A DNA stretch of 6,223 nt from an uncultured Novosphingobium sp. (GCA_937897535.1 CALCQB010000073.1:1-6223), one strand, 5' to 3'. Positions 1 to 6,222 are shown, numbered from the stretch's first letter. The notes: generated by a model not told the origin, from the letters alone. Numbers and translations are program-made.

Positions 1-2
1 TG

Positions 3-179
3 GAAACGGGAGAACCCCTGCCCCGCGCCCTGTTCGACAAGATGCTGGCCGCCAAGAACTTCCAGAGCGGGCTGCAGACGCTGCGCCAGGTCGAGTTCTC
101 GCTGTTCGACATGCACCTGCATTTCGAAAGCCTTGGCGCGCCGCGCAATCGCCTTGCCGATGGTTGCAAGCGATGCTAA
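3..179 (+). pseudogene. Truncated M3-family oligopeptidase (PrlC/OpdA-like), internal fragment
   Basis: The frame is open from the left edge and begins with ETGEPLPRALFDKMLAAKNF, continuing as QSGLQTLRQVEFSLFDMHLH. This is the well-conserved stretch downstream of the HExxH zinc site in M3 metallopeptidases of the oligopeptidase A/dipeptidyl carboxypeptidase group, which degrade peptides in the cytoplasm. In intact members roughly 100 or more residues follow, including the conserved HIFAGGYAAGYYSY-type region. Here the match ends near base 122-128, and the frame reads SLGAPRNRLADGCKRC and then stops. The catalytic region lies outside the window. The ending is therefore a truncation or an artificial join, not a natural C-terminus. 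The family call is confident; the cause of the truncation is inferred. Confidence 0.75.
111..161 (-). pseudogene. Short fragment resembling a D-2-hydroxyacid dehydrogenase NAD-binding segment
   Basis: Read on the minus strand, this stretch encodes IGKAIARRAKAFEMQVH. It resembles the segment of D-isomer-specific 2-hydroxyacid dehydrogenases that follows the GxGxxG turn, typically GRIGxAIARRAKAFGMxVHYHNR. The glycine motif before it and the HNR motif after it are both absent, so only about 17 residues are supported. It overlaps the end of the M3 peptidase frame at bases 111-128, which can be read plausibly in either gene on opposite strands. That pattern suits a microhomology join. With so few residues, chance resemblance remains possible. 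Confidence 0.35.
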
Positions 180-432
180 TCAACCGCCAACCGGACGTGG
201 AGAGGCTGTGCCTGAACCACATCCCGGGGGGAGTAGCCGGCCCGAATATTGCCGGTTCAAACAGGTTGATGCCGTAATGAGAAGCCGTTCACCGTCCAAC
301 TTGCCGACTGCCTTCGGGCACCCGGCGATGCTGGCGCTCGGCATGGTGCGTCCCAATTCGCCGCACATTCTGATTACAGCAGACACGCACATCGCCGCCG
401 GGCACGTAACAGCGCCCAGCTCACTCGATAGG

Positions 433-471
433 TCCGCGCCGCAGTTCCGGGTTTCCCCGGCACGGCGCGGA
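433..471 (+). promoter_or_regulatory. Strong stem-loop in the RNase E leader
   Basis: Bases 433-441 (TCCGCGCCG) pair perfectly with 463-471 (CGGCGCGGA), giving a 9-bp outer helix. Inside it, 447-451 (CCGGG) pairs with 456-460 (CCCGG) around a four-base TTTC loop, and an asymmetric internal loop (CAGTT opposite CA) separates the two helices. The structure ends 79 bases before the start codon and is not followed by a T tract, so it is not an intrinsic terminator. It may be an RNA element that controls stability or cleavage of the rne message. The pairing is seen directly; the function is inferred. Confidence 0.5.
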
Positions 472-538
472 GTTTCCGCCAACAGCCGCGCCAGCATTCC
501 GATCGCCCCACCGGGGCCGGTCGCCATTTGGCGCGCAC

Positions 539-543
539 GGAGA
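539..543 (+). promoter_or_regulatory. Ribosome-binding site of the RNase E gene
   Basis: GGAGA lies 7 bases before ATG 551 and supports that start. The predicted N-terminus MTMRMLIDARHPEETR matches the usual start of alphaproteobacterial RNase E, which favours this ATG over in-frame ATG codons at 557 and 563. Confidence 0.7.
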
Positions 544-550
544 ATACACA

Positions 551-3250
551 ATGACCATGCGCATGCTCATCGATGCGCGCCACCCGGAAGAAACCCGGGT
601 GGCGGTGCTCAAAGGCAACCGGATTGAAGAGTTCGACTTTGAATCTGCTGAACACAAGCAGATCAAGGGCAATATTTTTCTCGCCAAGGTAACCCGGGTA
701 GAACCCTCGCTGCAGGCCGCGTTCGTCGATTTCGGTGGCAATCGCCACGGCTTTCTGGCGTTCAGCGAAATCCATCCGGACTACTACCAGATCCCGAAGG
801 AAGACCGCGAACAGCTGCTGGCCGAAGAAGCCGCTCATGCCGAGGAAGAGGCCGCGCTGCGGGCCATCGCCGAAGGTGAGGAAGACTTCATCGGCGACGA
901 CGAACTGGGCGAATCGCTGGCCGATGACCTGGCCGGAACCGGCCACGAACACCACGACGACGAAGATGACTTCGGCGGCGTGCACGAGGTCGATACCGCC
1001 GAAAAGGACGAAGTCGCCACGATCGAGGACGGCCACGTCGAGGATGGTTTCGACCACGACGGCGAGGAAGCTTCGGAAGAAACCGGAACTGACGAACCGC
1101 GCCGCGGGCGCGGTCGCGGTCGCCGCCGTCAGGGCGGGTCGGGCGACAATCGCCGTGGCCATGCCAAGGAAGCGGACGATCTGCGCGCCAAGCGCATGGC
1201 GCTGCGCCGCCGTTACAAGATCCAGGACGTCATCCAGCGCCGCCAGGTGCTGCTGGTCCAGGTCGTCAAGGAAGAGCGCGGCAACAAGGGCGCGGCGCTG
1301 ACCACCTATCTCAGCCTGGCCGGTCGTTATTGCGTGCTGATGCCCAATTCCAGCCATGGCGGCGGGATCAGCCGCAAGATCAGCTCGGCTTCGGACCGCA
1401 AGCGGCTCAAGACCATCATTGCCGAGCTCGACCTGCCCAAATCGATGGGCTGCATCGTCCGCACCGCCGGGCTGCAGCGCACCAAGACCGAGATCAAGCG
1501 CGATTTCGACTATCTCGCCCGGCTGTGGGACGGGATCCGCGAAACCACGCTGGGCAGCACCGCCCCGGCGATGATCCATTCCGATAGCGACCTGATCAAG
1601 CGGGCGATCCGTGACATCTACAATCGCGAGATCGAGGATGTGGTGGTCGAGGGTGAGGCCGGTTATCGCGCCGCCCGCGATTTCATGAAGCTGCTGATGC
1701 CCAGCCACGCCAAGCGGGTGAAAGCCTATTCGGACCCGGTTCCGCTGTTCCAGCGCTACGGTGCCGAGGACCAGCTGACCGCGATGTACGATCCGGTCGT
1801 CCAGTTGAAGAGCGGCGGCTATATCGTGATCAACCCGACCGAGGCGCTGGTCTCGATCGACATCAACTCGGGCCGCTCGACCAAGGAACACGGGATCGAG
1901 GCGACCGCGCTCAACACCAACCTTGAAGCTGCGCGGGAAATTGCCCGTCAGTTGCGGCTGCGCGACATGGCCGGACTGGTTGTGATCGACTTCATCGACA
2001 TGGAGTACAGCAACAACGTCCGCAAGGTCGAAAAGGCGATGAAGGATTCGCTCAAGAACGACCGCGCGCGGATCCAGGTGGGCCGGATATCCAGCTTCGG
2101 GCTGATGGAAATGAGCCGCCAGCGGCTGCGCACCGGCGTACTTGAGGCGACCACGCGCGGCTGTCCGCATTGCGACGGCACCGGCCTGGTCCGGACCGCC
2201 TCCAGCGCAGGCCTTTCGGCGCTGCGCCTGATCGAGGACGAAGCCGCCAAGGGCCGCGGTTCGGTGATCTCGCTTTACGCCAGCACCGAAGCGGCGGTCT
2301 ATCTGCTCAACGCCAAGCGTTCCGATCTGGCCGAAATTGAAGACCGCTACGGTGTTCGCGTCGAAGTTCTGCCGGAAGGTGAAAACGAAGGCGCGAAGAT
2401 GCGGGTTGGCTCGTCGGGCCCTCGCCCCGAATTCACGCCGCGCTTTGAGCCGATCGTGATCGAGGACGATGACGACGAGATCATCGAGGAAGATGACGAA
2501 TTCGAAGCAGAAGACCGCAGCGAATCCGAGGAAGACCGCAACAAGCGCCGCCGCAAGCGCCGCCGGCGCGGTGGCCGCGACCGCGATGAAGAGCGCACCC
2601 CGCGCGAAGCCGGTGATGCTGCCGATGGCGATGGCGATGCCGATGGCGAAGAACGCGACGACGACGGCGAGCGCGAAGAGCGCAGCGAAGGCGAAGACGG
2701 CGATGCTCCGCGCAAGAAGCGCCGCCGGGGTCGCCGCCGGCGCGGTGGCCGTGGTCGCGGTGATGGCGAAGGTCAGGCAGAAGGCAGCGAAGGCCAGGCC
2801 GAGGACGGCGATGCTGGCGAAGGCGACGCCGAACCGGTCGAAGCCGCTGGCGAAGTCGAAGTCGTAGCCGAAGAAGCCCCGGCCAAGCCCAAGCGCAGCC
2901 GCCGCAAGAAGGCCGACGTCGAAGCCGAGGAAGCGCCCGTCGCTGCCGAAGTGATCGAAGTGGCCGAACCGGTCGCCGAGGAAGCTCCGGCCAAGCCCAA
3001 GCGCAGCCGCAAGAAGAAGGCTGACGTCGAGGCCGAAGCCGAAGCTGCTCCGGTGGCTGAAGCCGAACCCGAACCCGAAGTCGCCGCACCGGCTGCCGAG
3101 GAAGCCCCGGCCAAGCCCAAGCGCAGCCGCAAGAAGGCGGTCGAACCGGCTGCCGAAACCGTCAGCGCCGAAACCGCCGAATCTGTGGCTGATGATGCCG
3201 ACTCCGGCCCGCCGCGGCGCGGTTGGTGGCAGCGGACCTTTGGCGAGTAG
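551..3250 (+). CDS. rne: Ribonuclease E/G family endoribonuclease, full length
   Basis: This is the 899-residue RNase E, which cuts single-stranded AU-rich RNA in mRNA decay and rRNA/tRNA maturation and scaffolds the degradosome. The S1 domain starts near residue 36 (KGNIFLAKVTRVEPSLQAAF) and is split by a charged insertion at about 80-221: an acidic His/Asp-rich part, then RGRGRGRRR at 187-193. It resumes at YKIQDVI. The 5'-sensor residues are R304 and T305 (IVRTAG). The Mg-binding aspartates are D437 (SIDINSG) and D480 (VIDFIDM), spaced 43 residues apart as in the E. coli enzyme (D303/D346). The Zn-link cysteines C538 and C541 (CPHC) also sit at the expected distance. From about residue 630 the protein is low-complexity, with acidic runs, Arg-rich clusters at 664-676 and 721-737, three KPKRSRKK repeats, and GWW at 891-893. 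In Caulobacter a C-terminal GWW motif of RNase E binds PNPase. The gene is complete and ends in its own terminator. Confidence 0.97.
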   Translation: MTMRMLIDARHPEETRVAVLKGNRIEEFDFESAEHKQIKGNIFLAKVTRVEPSLQAAFVDFGGNRHGFLAFSEIHPDYYQIPKEDREQLLAEEAAHAEEEAALRAIAEGEEDFIGDDELGESLADDLAGTGHEHHDDEDDFGGVHEVDTAEKDEVATIEDGHVEDGFDHDGEEASEETGTDEPRRGRGRGRRRQGGSGDNRRGHAKEADDLRAKRMALRRRYKIQDVIQRRQVLLVQVVKEERGNKGAALTTYLSLAGRYCVLMPNSSHGGGISRKISSASDRKRLKTIIAELDLPKSMGCIVRTAGLQRTKTEIKRDFDYLARLWDGIRETTLGSTAPAMIHSDSDLIKRAIRDIYNREIEDVVVEGEAGYRAARDFMKLLMPSHAKRVKAYSDPVPLFQRYGAEDQLTAMYDPVVQLKSGGYIVINPTEALVSIDINSGRSTKEHGIEATALNTNLEAAREIARQLRLRDMAGLVVIDFIDMEYSNNVRKVEKAMKDSLKNDRARIQVGRISSFGLMEMSRQRLRTGVLEATTRGCPHCDGTGLVRTASSAGLSALRLIEDEAAKGRGSVISLYASTEAAVYLLNAKRSDLAEIEDRYGVRVEVLPEGENEGAKMRVGSSGPRPEFTPRFEPIVIEDDDDEIIEEDDEFEAEDRSESEEDRNKRRRKRRRRGGRDRDEERTPREAGDAADGDGDADGEERDDDGEREERSEGEDGDAPRKKRRRGRRRRGGRGRGDGEGQAEGSEGQAEDGDAGEGDAEPVEAAGEVEVVAEEAPAKPKRSRRKKADVEAEEAPVAAEVIEVAEPVAEEAPAKPKRSRKKKADVEAEAEAAPVAEAEPEPEVAAPAAEEAPAKPKRSRKKAVEPAAETVSAETAESVADDADSGPPRRGWWQRTFGE
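2870..3136 (+). repeat. Three in-frame repeats in the RNase E tail
   Basis: The core EEAPAKPKRSR(R/K)K recurs at residues 774, 810 and 850 (bases 2870, 2978 and 3098), so the period is 36 and then 40 residues. Each core is followed by an Ala/Glu/Val-rich spacer; the first two spacers begin KADVEAE and the third begins AVEPAAE. The DNA of the cores is nearly identical, with mostly synonymous differences such as GAA/GAG and GCC/GCT, which points to duplication within the gene. The alternation of basic patches and acidic linkers is typical of disordered RNA-binding tails of RNase E. The copy number is likely to vary between close relatives. Confidence 0.85.
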
Positions 3251-3273
3251 CACCGCCAGACGGTCAGGCCGCC

Positions 3274-4251
3274 GTGTCGGAAACTGAACAGCAAGACCCC
3301 CGCCCGGCGCAACATCGCCGCGGCGGGGGTTTTCGCAATCCACCCGGCAGTCCGCCGCGCCGCGCCGGCCTTCGCGATTTCCTCAAGTTCCTGCTGTGGG
3401 ACATGCGCCGGGCCAAGCTGCCGCCGATCCCCGAGGGGCTGACCGCAGCCACGCCGCCCGATCTCGCCGCGCTCCGCGAAAGCGAAATCGCCTGGCTTGG
3501 CCATGCCTGTTTTGCATTGCGGCTGGCCGGAAAGCTGGTGCTGACCGATCCCTACCTGTCCCGCACCGCCGGGCCGTTCGGGCTTGGACCGAAGCGCTTC
3601 CTTCCTCCGGCACTGGCGGCCAGGGACCTTCCACGGCTCGATCTGATCGTGATCAGCCACAATCATTACGACCACGTCGATACCGCCGCGCTCAAGGCCT
3701 ATCGCTGGCGGGCCGAGACCCCGCTGGTCTGCCCACTCGGACTGGGCGCAATGATGCGCCGACTCGGCTTTGTCGAGGTTATCGAACTGGACTGGTGGCA
3801 GGATTGGCAGTCCGGGGATCTGACTGTGACCGGGCTTCCCGCCGTCCATTTCTCCGGTCGCGGGCCGTTCGATCGAAACAAGACCTTGTGGATGAGCGCC
3901 GCCCTCGCCTCACCCACTCGCAAGGTCTGGTTTGGCGGCGACACCGGCTATGGCGCGACGTTTCGCGAGATCGGCGCGCGGGCTGGGCCGTTCGACCTCG
4001 CGCTGGTCGGGATTGGCGCCTACACTCCGCGGGTGATCATGGAATCGAGCCATGCCACCCCCGAAGAGGCGATTGCGATCGTCCGCGATATTGGTGCGAG
4101 CCGCGCCGTGGGGATGCATTGGGGCAGTATCATGCTGACCCCCGAAGACCCGTTCGAGGCCCCCGCGCGCTTTCGCCAGGCCGCACTGGAACAGCAGTAC
4201 GGCGAGGCCAACGCCTGGATCATGCAGATCGGCGAAGTGCGTTCTTTCTAA
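3274..4251 (+). CDS. Metallo-beta-lactamase-fold hydrolase, NAPE-PLD/COG2220 type
   Basis: With the GTG start at 3274 the protein has 325 residues. The N-terminal FRNPPGSPPR segment matches the F-x-NP opening common to bacterial NAPE-PLD-like hydrolases. The metal site is complete: H129, H131, D133 and H134 (SHNHYDH), H192 (PAVHFSGR followed by FDRNK), D223 (FGGDTGYG) and H282 (GMHWGS), with H260 in a SHATPEEA motif. These correspond in order to the dizinc ligands of mammalian NAPE-PLD, and the last two have the same spacing of 59. Family members hydrolyse phosphodiester or other ester bonds; the substrate here is unknown. No signal peptide is visible. The ribosome-binding site is weak (AGG at 3266-3268). 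TTG 3223 and GTG 3226, both inside rne, and ATG 3403 are alternative starts; ATG 3403 would remove the FRNP motif. The fold and active site are confident, the start less so. Confidence 0.9.
   Translation: MSETEQQDPRPAQHRRGGGFRNPPGSPPRRAGLRDFLKFLLWDMRRAKLPPIPEGLTAATPPDLAALRESEIAWLGHACFALRLAGKLVLTDPYLSRTAGPFGLGPKRFLPPALAARDLPRLDLIVISHNHYDHVDTAALKAYRWRAETPLVCPLGLGAMMRRLGFVEVIELDWWQDWQSGDLTVTGLPAVHFSGRGPFDRNKTLWMSAALASPTRKVWFGGDTGYGATFREIGARAGPFDLALVGIGAYTPRVIMESSHATPEEAIAIVRDIGASRAVGMHWGSIMLTPEDPFEAPARFRQAALEQQYGEANAWIMQIGEVRSF
3296..3333 (+). terminator. Intrinsic terminator after RNase E
   Basis: Bases 3296-3304 (ACCCCCGCC) pair perfectly with 3322-3330 (GGCGGGGGT). The helix continues inward with 3305-3309 (CGGCG) pairing to 3316-3320 (CGCCG), with C3321 bulged and the loop CAACAT. 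A TTTT run closes the right arm at 3330-3333. It begins 46 bases after the rne stop codon. The hairpin also lies inside the favoured reading frame of the next gene, where it covers roughly codons 8-20. Confidence 0.85.
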
Positions 4252-4313
4252 CAATCGGTAAGATTGCCGCTTGCACTTGACGGGCTTGCCCGACAAACTG
4301 CCGCAAAACGCAG

Positions 4314-4318
4314 AGAGG
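4314..4318 (+). promoter_or_regulatory. Ribosome-binding site of the SDR gene
   Basis: AGAGG lies 6 bases before ATG 4325. It selects this start over an upstream extension of the same frame to 4271, whose extra residues do not resemble an SDR N-terminus. Confidence 0.65.
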
Positions 4319-4324
4319 ATCACC

Positions 4325-5230
4325 ATGCAGGATTTCGCTGGCCAACTGGCCTTTATCACCGGCGGCGCATCGGGCGCGGGACTTGGCCAGGCCAAGGTGT
4401 TCGGCCGGGCCGGAAGCCGGATCGTGATCGCCGACATCCGCCAGGAAGCCATCGACCAGGCGCTGGCCGAGCTCAAGGCCGAAGGGATCGTGTGCCACGG
4501 GATCAAGCTCGATATCACCGACCGCGCGGCCTATGCCGCCGCCGCGGACGAGGTTGAGGCGGTATTCGGCCAGGCCCCGACGCTGCTGTTCAACACCGCC
4601 GGGGTCAACAACTTCGGCCCGATCGAAAAAACTACCTACGGCGATTTCGACTGGCTGATCGGGGTCAACCTGGGCGGCGTGGTCAACGGAATGGTGACAT
4701 TCGTGCCCCGCATGATCGCCAGCGGTGCGCCCGGCCATATCGTCACGGTTGCCTCGCTGGGCGGGTTCACCGGATCGGCGCTGGCCGGACCCTATTCGGC
4801 AGCCAAGGCCGCGGTGATCAACCTGATGGAGGGGTACGCCCAGGGCCTGGAGAAATACGGCATCGGCGTTTCGGTGGTCTGCCCGGCCAACATCAAGTCG
4901 AACATCGCCCGGGCCACCCTCACCCGCAGCGCCGAATATGGCGCAAGCGGCTATGTCGAGGGCGAAGAAGCGATCGCCTCGCTCGATTCGATCTACCAGC
5001 ACGGGATGGAGCCGGAGGAACTGGCCGCCAACATCATGCAGGGGATCCAGACGGGCGCGCTCTACATCATCCCCTACCCCGAAACCAAGGAGATGCTGGC
5101 CGGGCACTTTGCGCGGATCGTCGATTCGATCCCGGCGCTCGAGACCGATCCCAAAGGCGCGGCAAAGCGGATGAAGGCGCTGATGGATTGGGCCCAGGGC
5201 GGCGCAAAGGTATTCACCGAGGGGCGGTAA
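4325..5230 (+). CDS. Classical short-chain dehydrogenase/reductase (SDR)
   Basis: The 301-residue cytoplasmic oxidoreductase has a Rossmann fold and interconverts an alcohol and a carbonyl with a nicotinamide cofactor. The cofactor-binding motif is TGGASGAG at 12-19. Asp37 at the end of the second beta strand (IVIADI) favours NAD(H) over NADP(H). The catalytic tetrad is complete: N115 (GVNLGG), S144 (VASLGG), Y157 and K161 (YSAAK). The usual NNAG motif is NTAG here (N90-G93), a mild variation. The protein is longer than the roughly 250 residues of the basic fold, with extra sequence in the substrate-binding region and a C-terminal extension after about residue 235. The substrate cannot be told from the sequence. 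It lies 73 bases after the hydrolase gene in the same direction and may be co-transcribed with it. Its stop abuts the stop of the minus-strand methyltransferase. Confidence 0.93.
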   Translation: MQDFAGQLAFITGGASGAGLGQAKVFGRAGSRIVIADIRQEAIDQALAELKAEGIVCHGIKLDITDRAAYAAAADEVEAVFGQAPTLLFNTAGVNNFGPIEKTTYGDFDWLIGVNLGGVVNGMVTFVPRMIASGAPGHIVTVASLGGFTGSALAGPYSAAKAAVINLMEGYAQGLEKYGIGVSVVCPANIKSNIARATLTRSAEYGASGYVEGEEAIASLDSIYQHGMEPEELAANIMQGIQTGALYIIPYPETKEMLAGHFARIVDSIPALETDPKGAAKRMKALMDWAQGGAKVFTEGR

Positions 5231-5905
5231 CTACCCGGCTTTCACCGCCTCGCCCCATTCCATCCAGCCCGCCCAGCGCGGCATTTTGGGGGTATAGCGC
5301 TCGCCCGCTTCGTGGGCCTGAAACCCTGCTGCGGCAATCGCGGCGGTGACCGGGCGGGTCAGGTGGCACCCGCCCGCCAGCCGCTTCCACACCGGCTCGA
5401 TCCGATCCTGCCACTTCTGCACCCCGGCATCGGGCGCGCGGCCATGTTCGGCGTAGAGCAGCCGCCCGCCGGGTTTGAGAATCCGGCGCAATTCCTCAAG
5501 GGTCCGGGCCTGATCGCCGACCGAGCAGAGCGTGAAGGTGCAAACCACCGTGTCGAATTCGCCGTCCCCGAACGGGATCGCCTCGCCGGCCACCGGAACG
5601 AAGGAGCCGGACCTGCCTGTCGCCGACAGGTGATACAGCATCGGTTCGTGCATGTGACCGCAAAACGTGATGCGCTGACGCGTCGCCTGCAGGCTGCGCA
5701 CCGCCTCGGTCTTGCCTTCGACATAGGCCCAGCCCGCCGGGTCGTCGGCGTTCGCATGCACGAACAGCAGGTCGCCACGCTCGTGCGTCAGCGGCAGCCG
5801 GGCCAGGAAGTCGAGCTGATCGGCGTCGAGCCGCTGGTGAGGTTGAACACCTTGAGCCCGCGCTGGTTCGCCGCCTTCGTGAAGCGGGGCACGTAGTCGG
5901 CGCAC
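5231..5905 (-). CDS. Chimeric frame: metallophosphoesterase C-terminal piece joined to SAM-methyltransferase C-terminal half
   Basis: The frame runs without a stop from a GTG at 5905 to the stop at 5231-5233 (224 codons). Residues from about 107 to 224 are the second half of a class I SAM-dependent methyltransferase of the METTL7/UbiE-like type: EAIPFGDGEFDTVV, TFTLCSV, LKPGGRLL, AEHGRAPDAG, and WKRLAGGCHLTRP near the end. The motif I region that binds SAM is missing. In its place, residues 25-106 are a metallophosphoesterase tail (see the entry at 5575-5833), and residues 1-24 are an out-of-frame reading of the thioredoxin-like piece. The product could not bind SAM or act as a phosphoesterase in the normal way. 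The 5231-5590 part is probably the true end of a neighbouring gene convergent with the SDR; the rest looks wrongly joined. Both domain identities are confident; the status as a real gene is doubtful. Confidence 0.6.
   Translation of the reverse strand: MRRLRAPLHEGGEPARAQGVQPHQRLDADQLDFLARLPLTHERGDLLFVHANADDPAGWAYVEGKTEAVRSLQATRQRITFCGHMHEPMLYHLSATGRSGSFVPVAGEAIPFGDGEFDTVVCTFTLCSVGDQARTLEELRRILKPGGRLLYAEHGRAPDAGVQKWQDRIEPVWKRLAGGCHLTRPVTAAIAAAGFQAHEAGERYTPKMPRWAGWMEWGEAVKAG
5575..5833 (-). pseudogene. Metallophosphoesterase (calcineurin-like) C-terminal fragment
   Basis: The translation holds LDADQLDFLARLPLTHERGD, LLFVHAN, a WAYVEGKTEAVRSL segment and then ITFCGHMHEPMLYHL. FVHAN and GHMH (residues 83-86 of the open frame) match the late metal-binding histidine motifs of small calcineurin-like phosphoesterases. 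The N-terminal half, with its DxH, GDxxD and GNHD motifs, is absent. At its downstream end the piece reads SFVPVAG and passes directly into methyltransferase sequence. Intact relatives read about the same there (PVAGxAIPL), so the join sits on shared sequence. By eye its codon choices are less uniform than in the rne-SDR block, which may point to a different source genome; I did not count them. Confidence 0.7.
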
Positions 5906-5943
5906 GCACCGCAGCCCTGCATCTTGAACACGACCACCATGAC
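5834..5943 (-). pseudogene. Thioredoxin-like fragment
   Basis: On the minus strand, starting at ATG 5940-5938, the frame reads MVVVFKMQGCGACADYVPRF followed by TKAANQRGLKVFNLT. A hydrophobic strand followed by a CxxC (CGAC) and a helix, then a second strand (LKVFNL), is the beginning of a thioredoxin fold. The match then ends where metallophosphoesterase sequence begins in another frame near 5833-5840. Only about 35 residues are present, so a specific family cannot be named. The ATG may be the true gene start, but no convincing ribosome-binding site precedes it, because the adjacent DNA belongs to another gene on the opposite strand. Confidence 0.5.
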
Positions 5944-6222
5944 GCGGTGCTGCGGCAGGACGCCCCCGCCGCGCGGCGCTGGCTGAGCCGGTTTCTTGAA
6001 GAAGGCGGCCAGGACGACGAATGCGCGCCGGAGGATTGCGCGATCTTCGCGGAAATCCACGCCGAAGCCGCGCGCAATGCGCGGATCGCGGTGATCGTGC
6101 GCGACGCCGATGCGCGGGTGCGCGGCAATATCGCCACCGCGCTGGGGGTGCTGGCGCCGGGCGCCGGGCTGGCCGGGCGGCGGATGATGCTGGCGCGGAT
6201 CATCCTGTCGCTGGCGCACGGG
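5941..6222 (+). CDS. TetR/AcrR-type regulator, C-terminal domain, both ends missing
   Basis: A plus-strand frame is open to the right edge and reads DAVLRQDAPAARRWLSRFLE, then CAIFAEIHAEAARNARIAVI, VRDADARVRG and ARIILSLAHG. The all-helical pattern, the AEAARNxxIAxIV segment and the closing ILSLxHG helix resemble the ligand-binding C-terminal domain of TetR-family repressors, which usually ends soon after such a helix. The N-terminal helix-turn-helix is absent: to the left the same bases encode the thioredoxin-like piece on the other strand. The join lies near 5938-5950. The codon use (GCG, CGG, CTG rich) resembles the central genes. The family call rests on pattern alone, so confidence is moderate. 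Confidence 0.5.

Larger units (their letters stand above)
180..550 (+). other. Probable long 5' leader of the RNase E gene; no gene seen
   Basis: This stretch of about 370 bases holds no reading frame that I recognise. The frames that are open on either strand have protein-like length only because the DNA is GC-rich; their translations are low in recognisable motifs and rich in Pro, Arg and Ala. The segment ends in the RNase E ribosome-binding site and contains a strong stem-loop at 433-471 and a weaker inverted repeat at 237-255 (CCGGC/GCCGG with a 9-base loop). I see no clear -35/-10 pair, so the promoter is not placed. A long structured leader would fit the known autoregulation of rne through its 5' UTR in Escherichia coli, but that is an analogy only. 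Confidence 0.45.

Noticed and set aside
237..275. Possible tRNA-like piece (GGTTCAAAC) in the leader
   Set aside because: The bases around it do not form a T-arm or acceptor stem, and no anticodon arm is present at the right distance.
180..551. Minus-strand open frame in the rne leader, possibly a divergent gene
   Set aside because: Its composition and motifs do not resemble a known protein, and its N-terminus would overlap the rne ribosome-binding site and start codon.
133..627. Plus-strand open frame of 164 codons overlapping the rne start
   Set aside because: It begins at a join in the sequence, has no recognisable motif, and runs 77 bases into rne in a different frame.
2615..2655. GATGGC-type short tandem repeat
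   Set aside because: It is coding sequence for an Asp/Gly/Ala-rich acidic stretch of RNase E and shows no regular array beyond a few units.
374..3343. A 989-codon open frame on the minus strand, antisense to nearly all of rne
   Set aside because: It exists because the rne codons avoid the triplets that give stops in that frame, as is common in GC-rich genes. Its translation is low-complexity Phe/Gly/Ala/Arg-rich sequence without a recognisable domain, while the plus strand has every RNase E catalytic motif.
4281..4292. Inverted repeat CGGGC-TT-GCCCG between the hydrolase and SDR genes
   Set aside because: The full 5-bp arms leave a loop of only two bases, a shorter stem would be 4 bp, and there is no T tract, so it is not supportable as a terminator or operator.
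5221..5256. GGGGCG/CGCCCC inverted repeat over the SDR-methyltransferase junction, as a bidirectional terminator
   Set aside because: The arms are 6 bp with a loop of 24 bases and there is no T run on either side.
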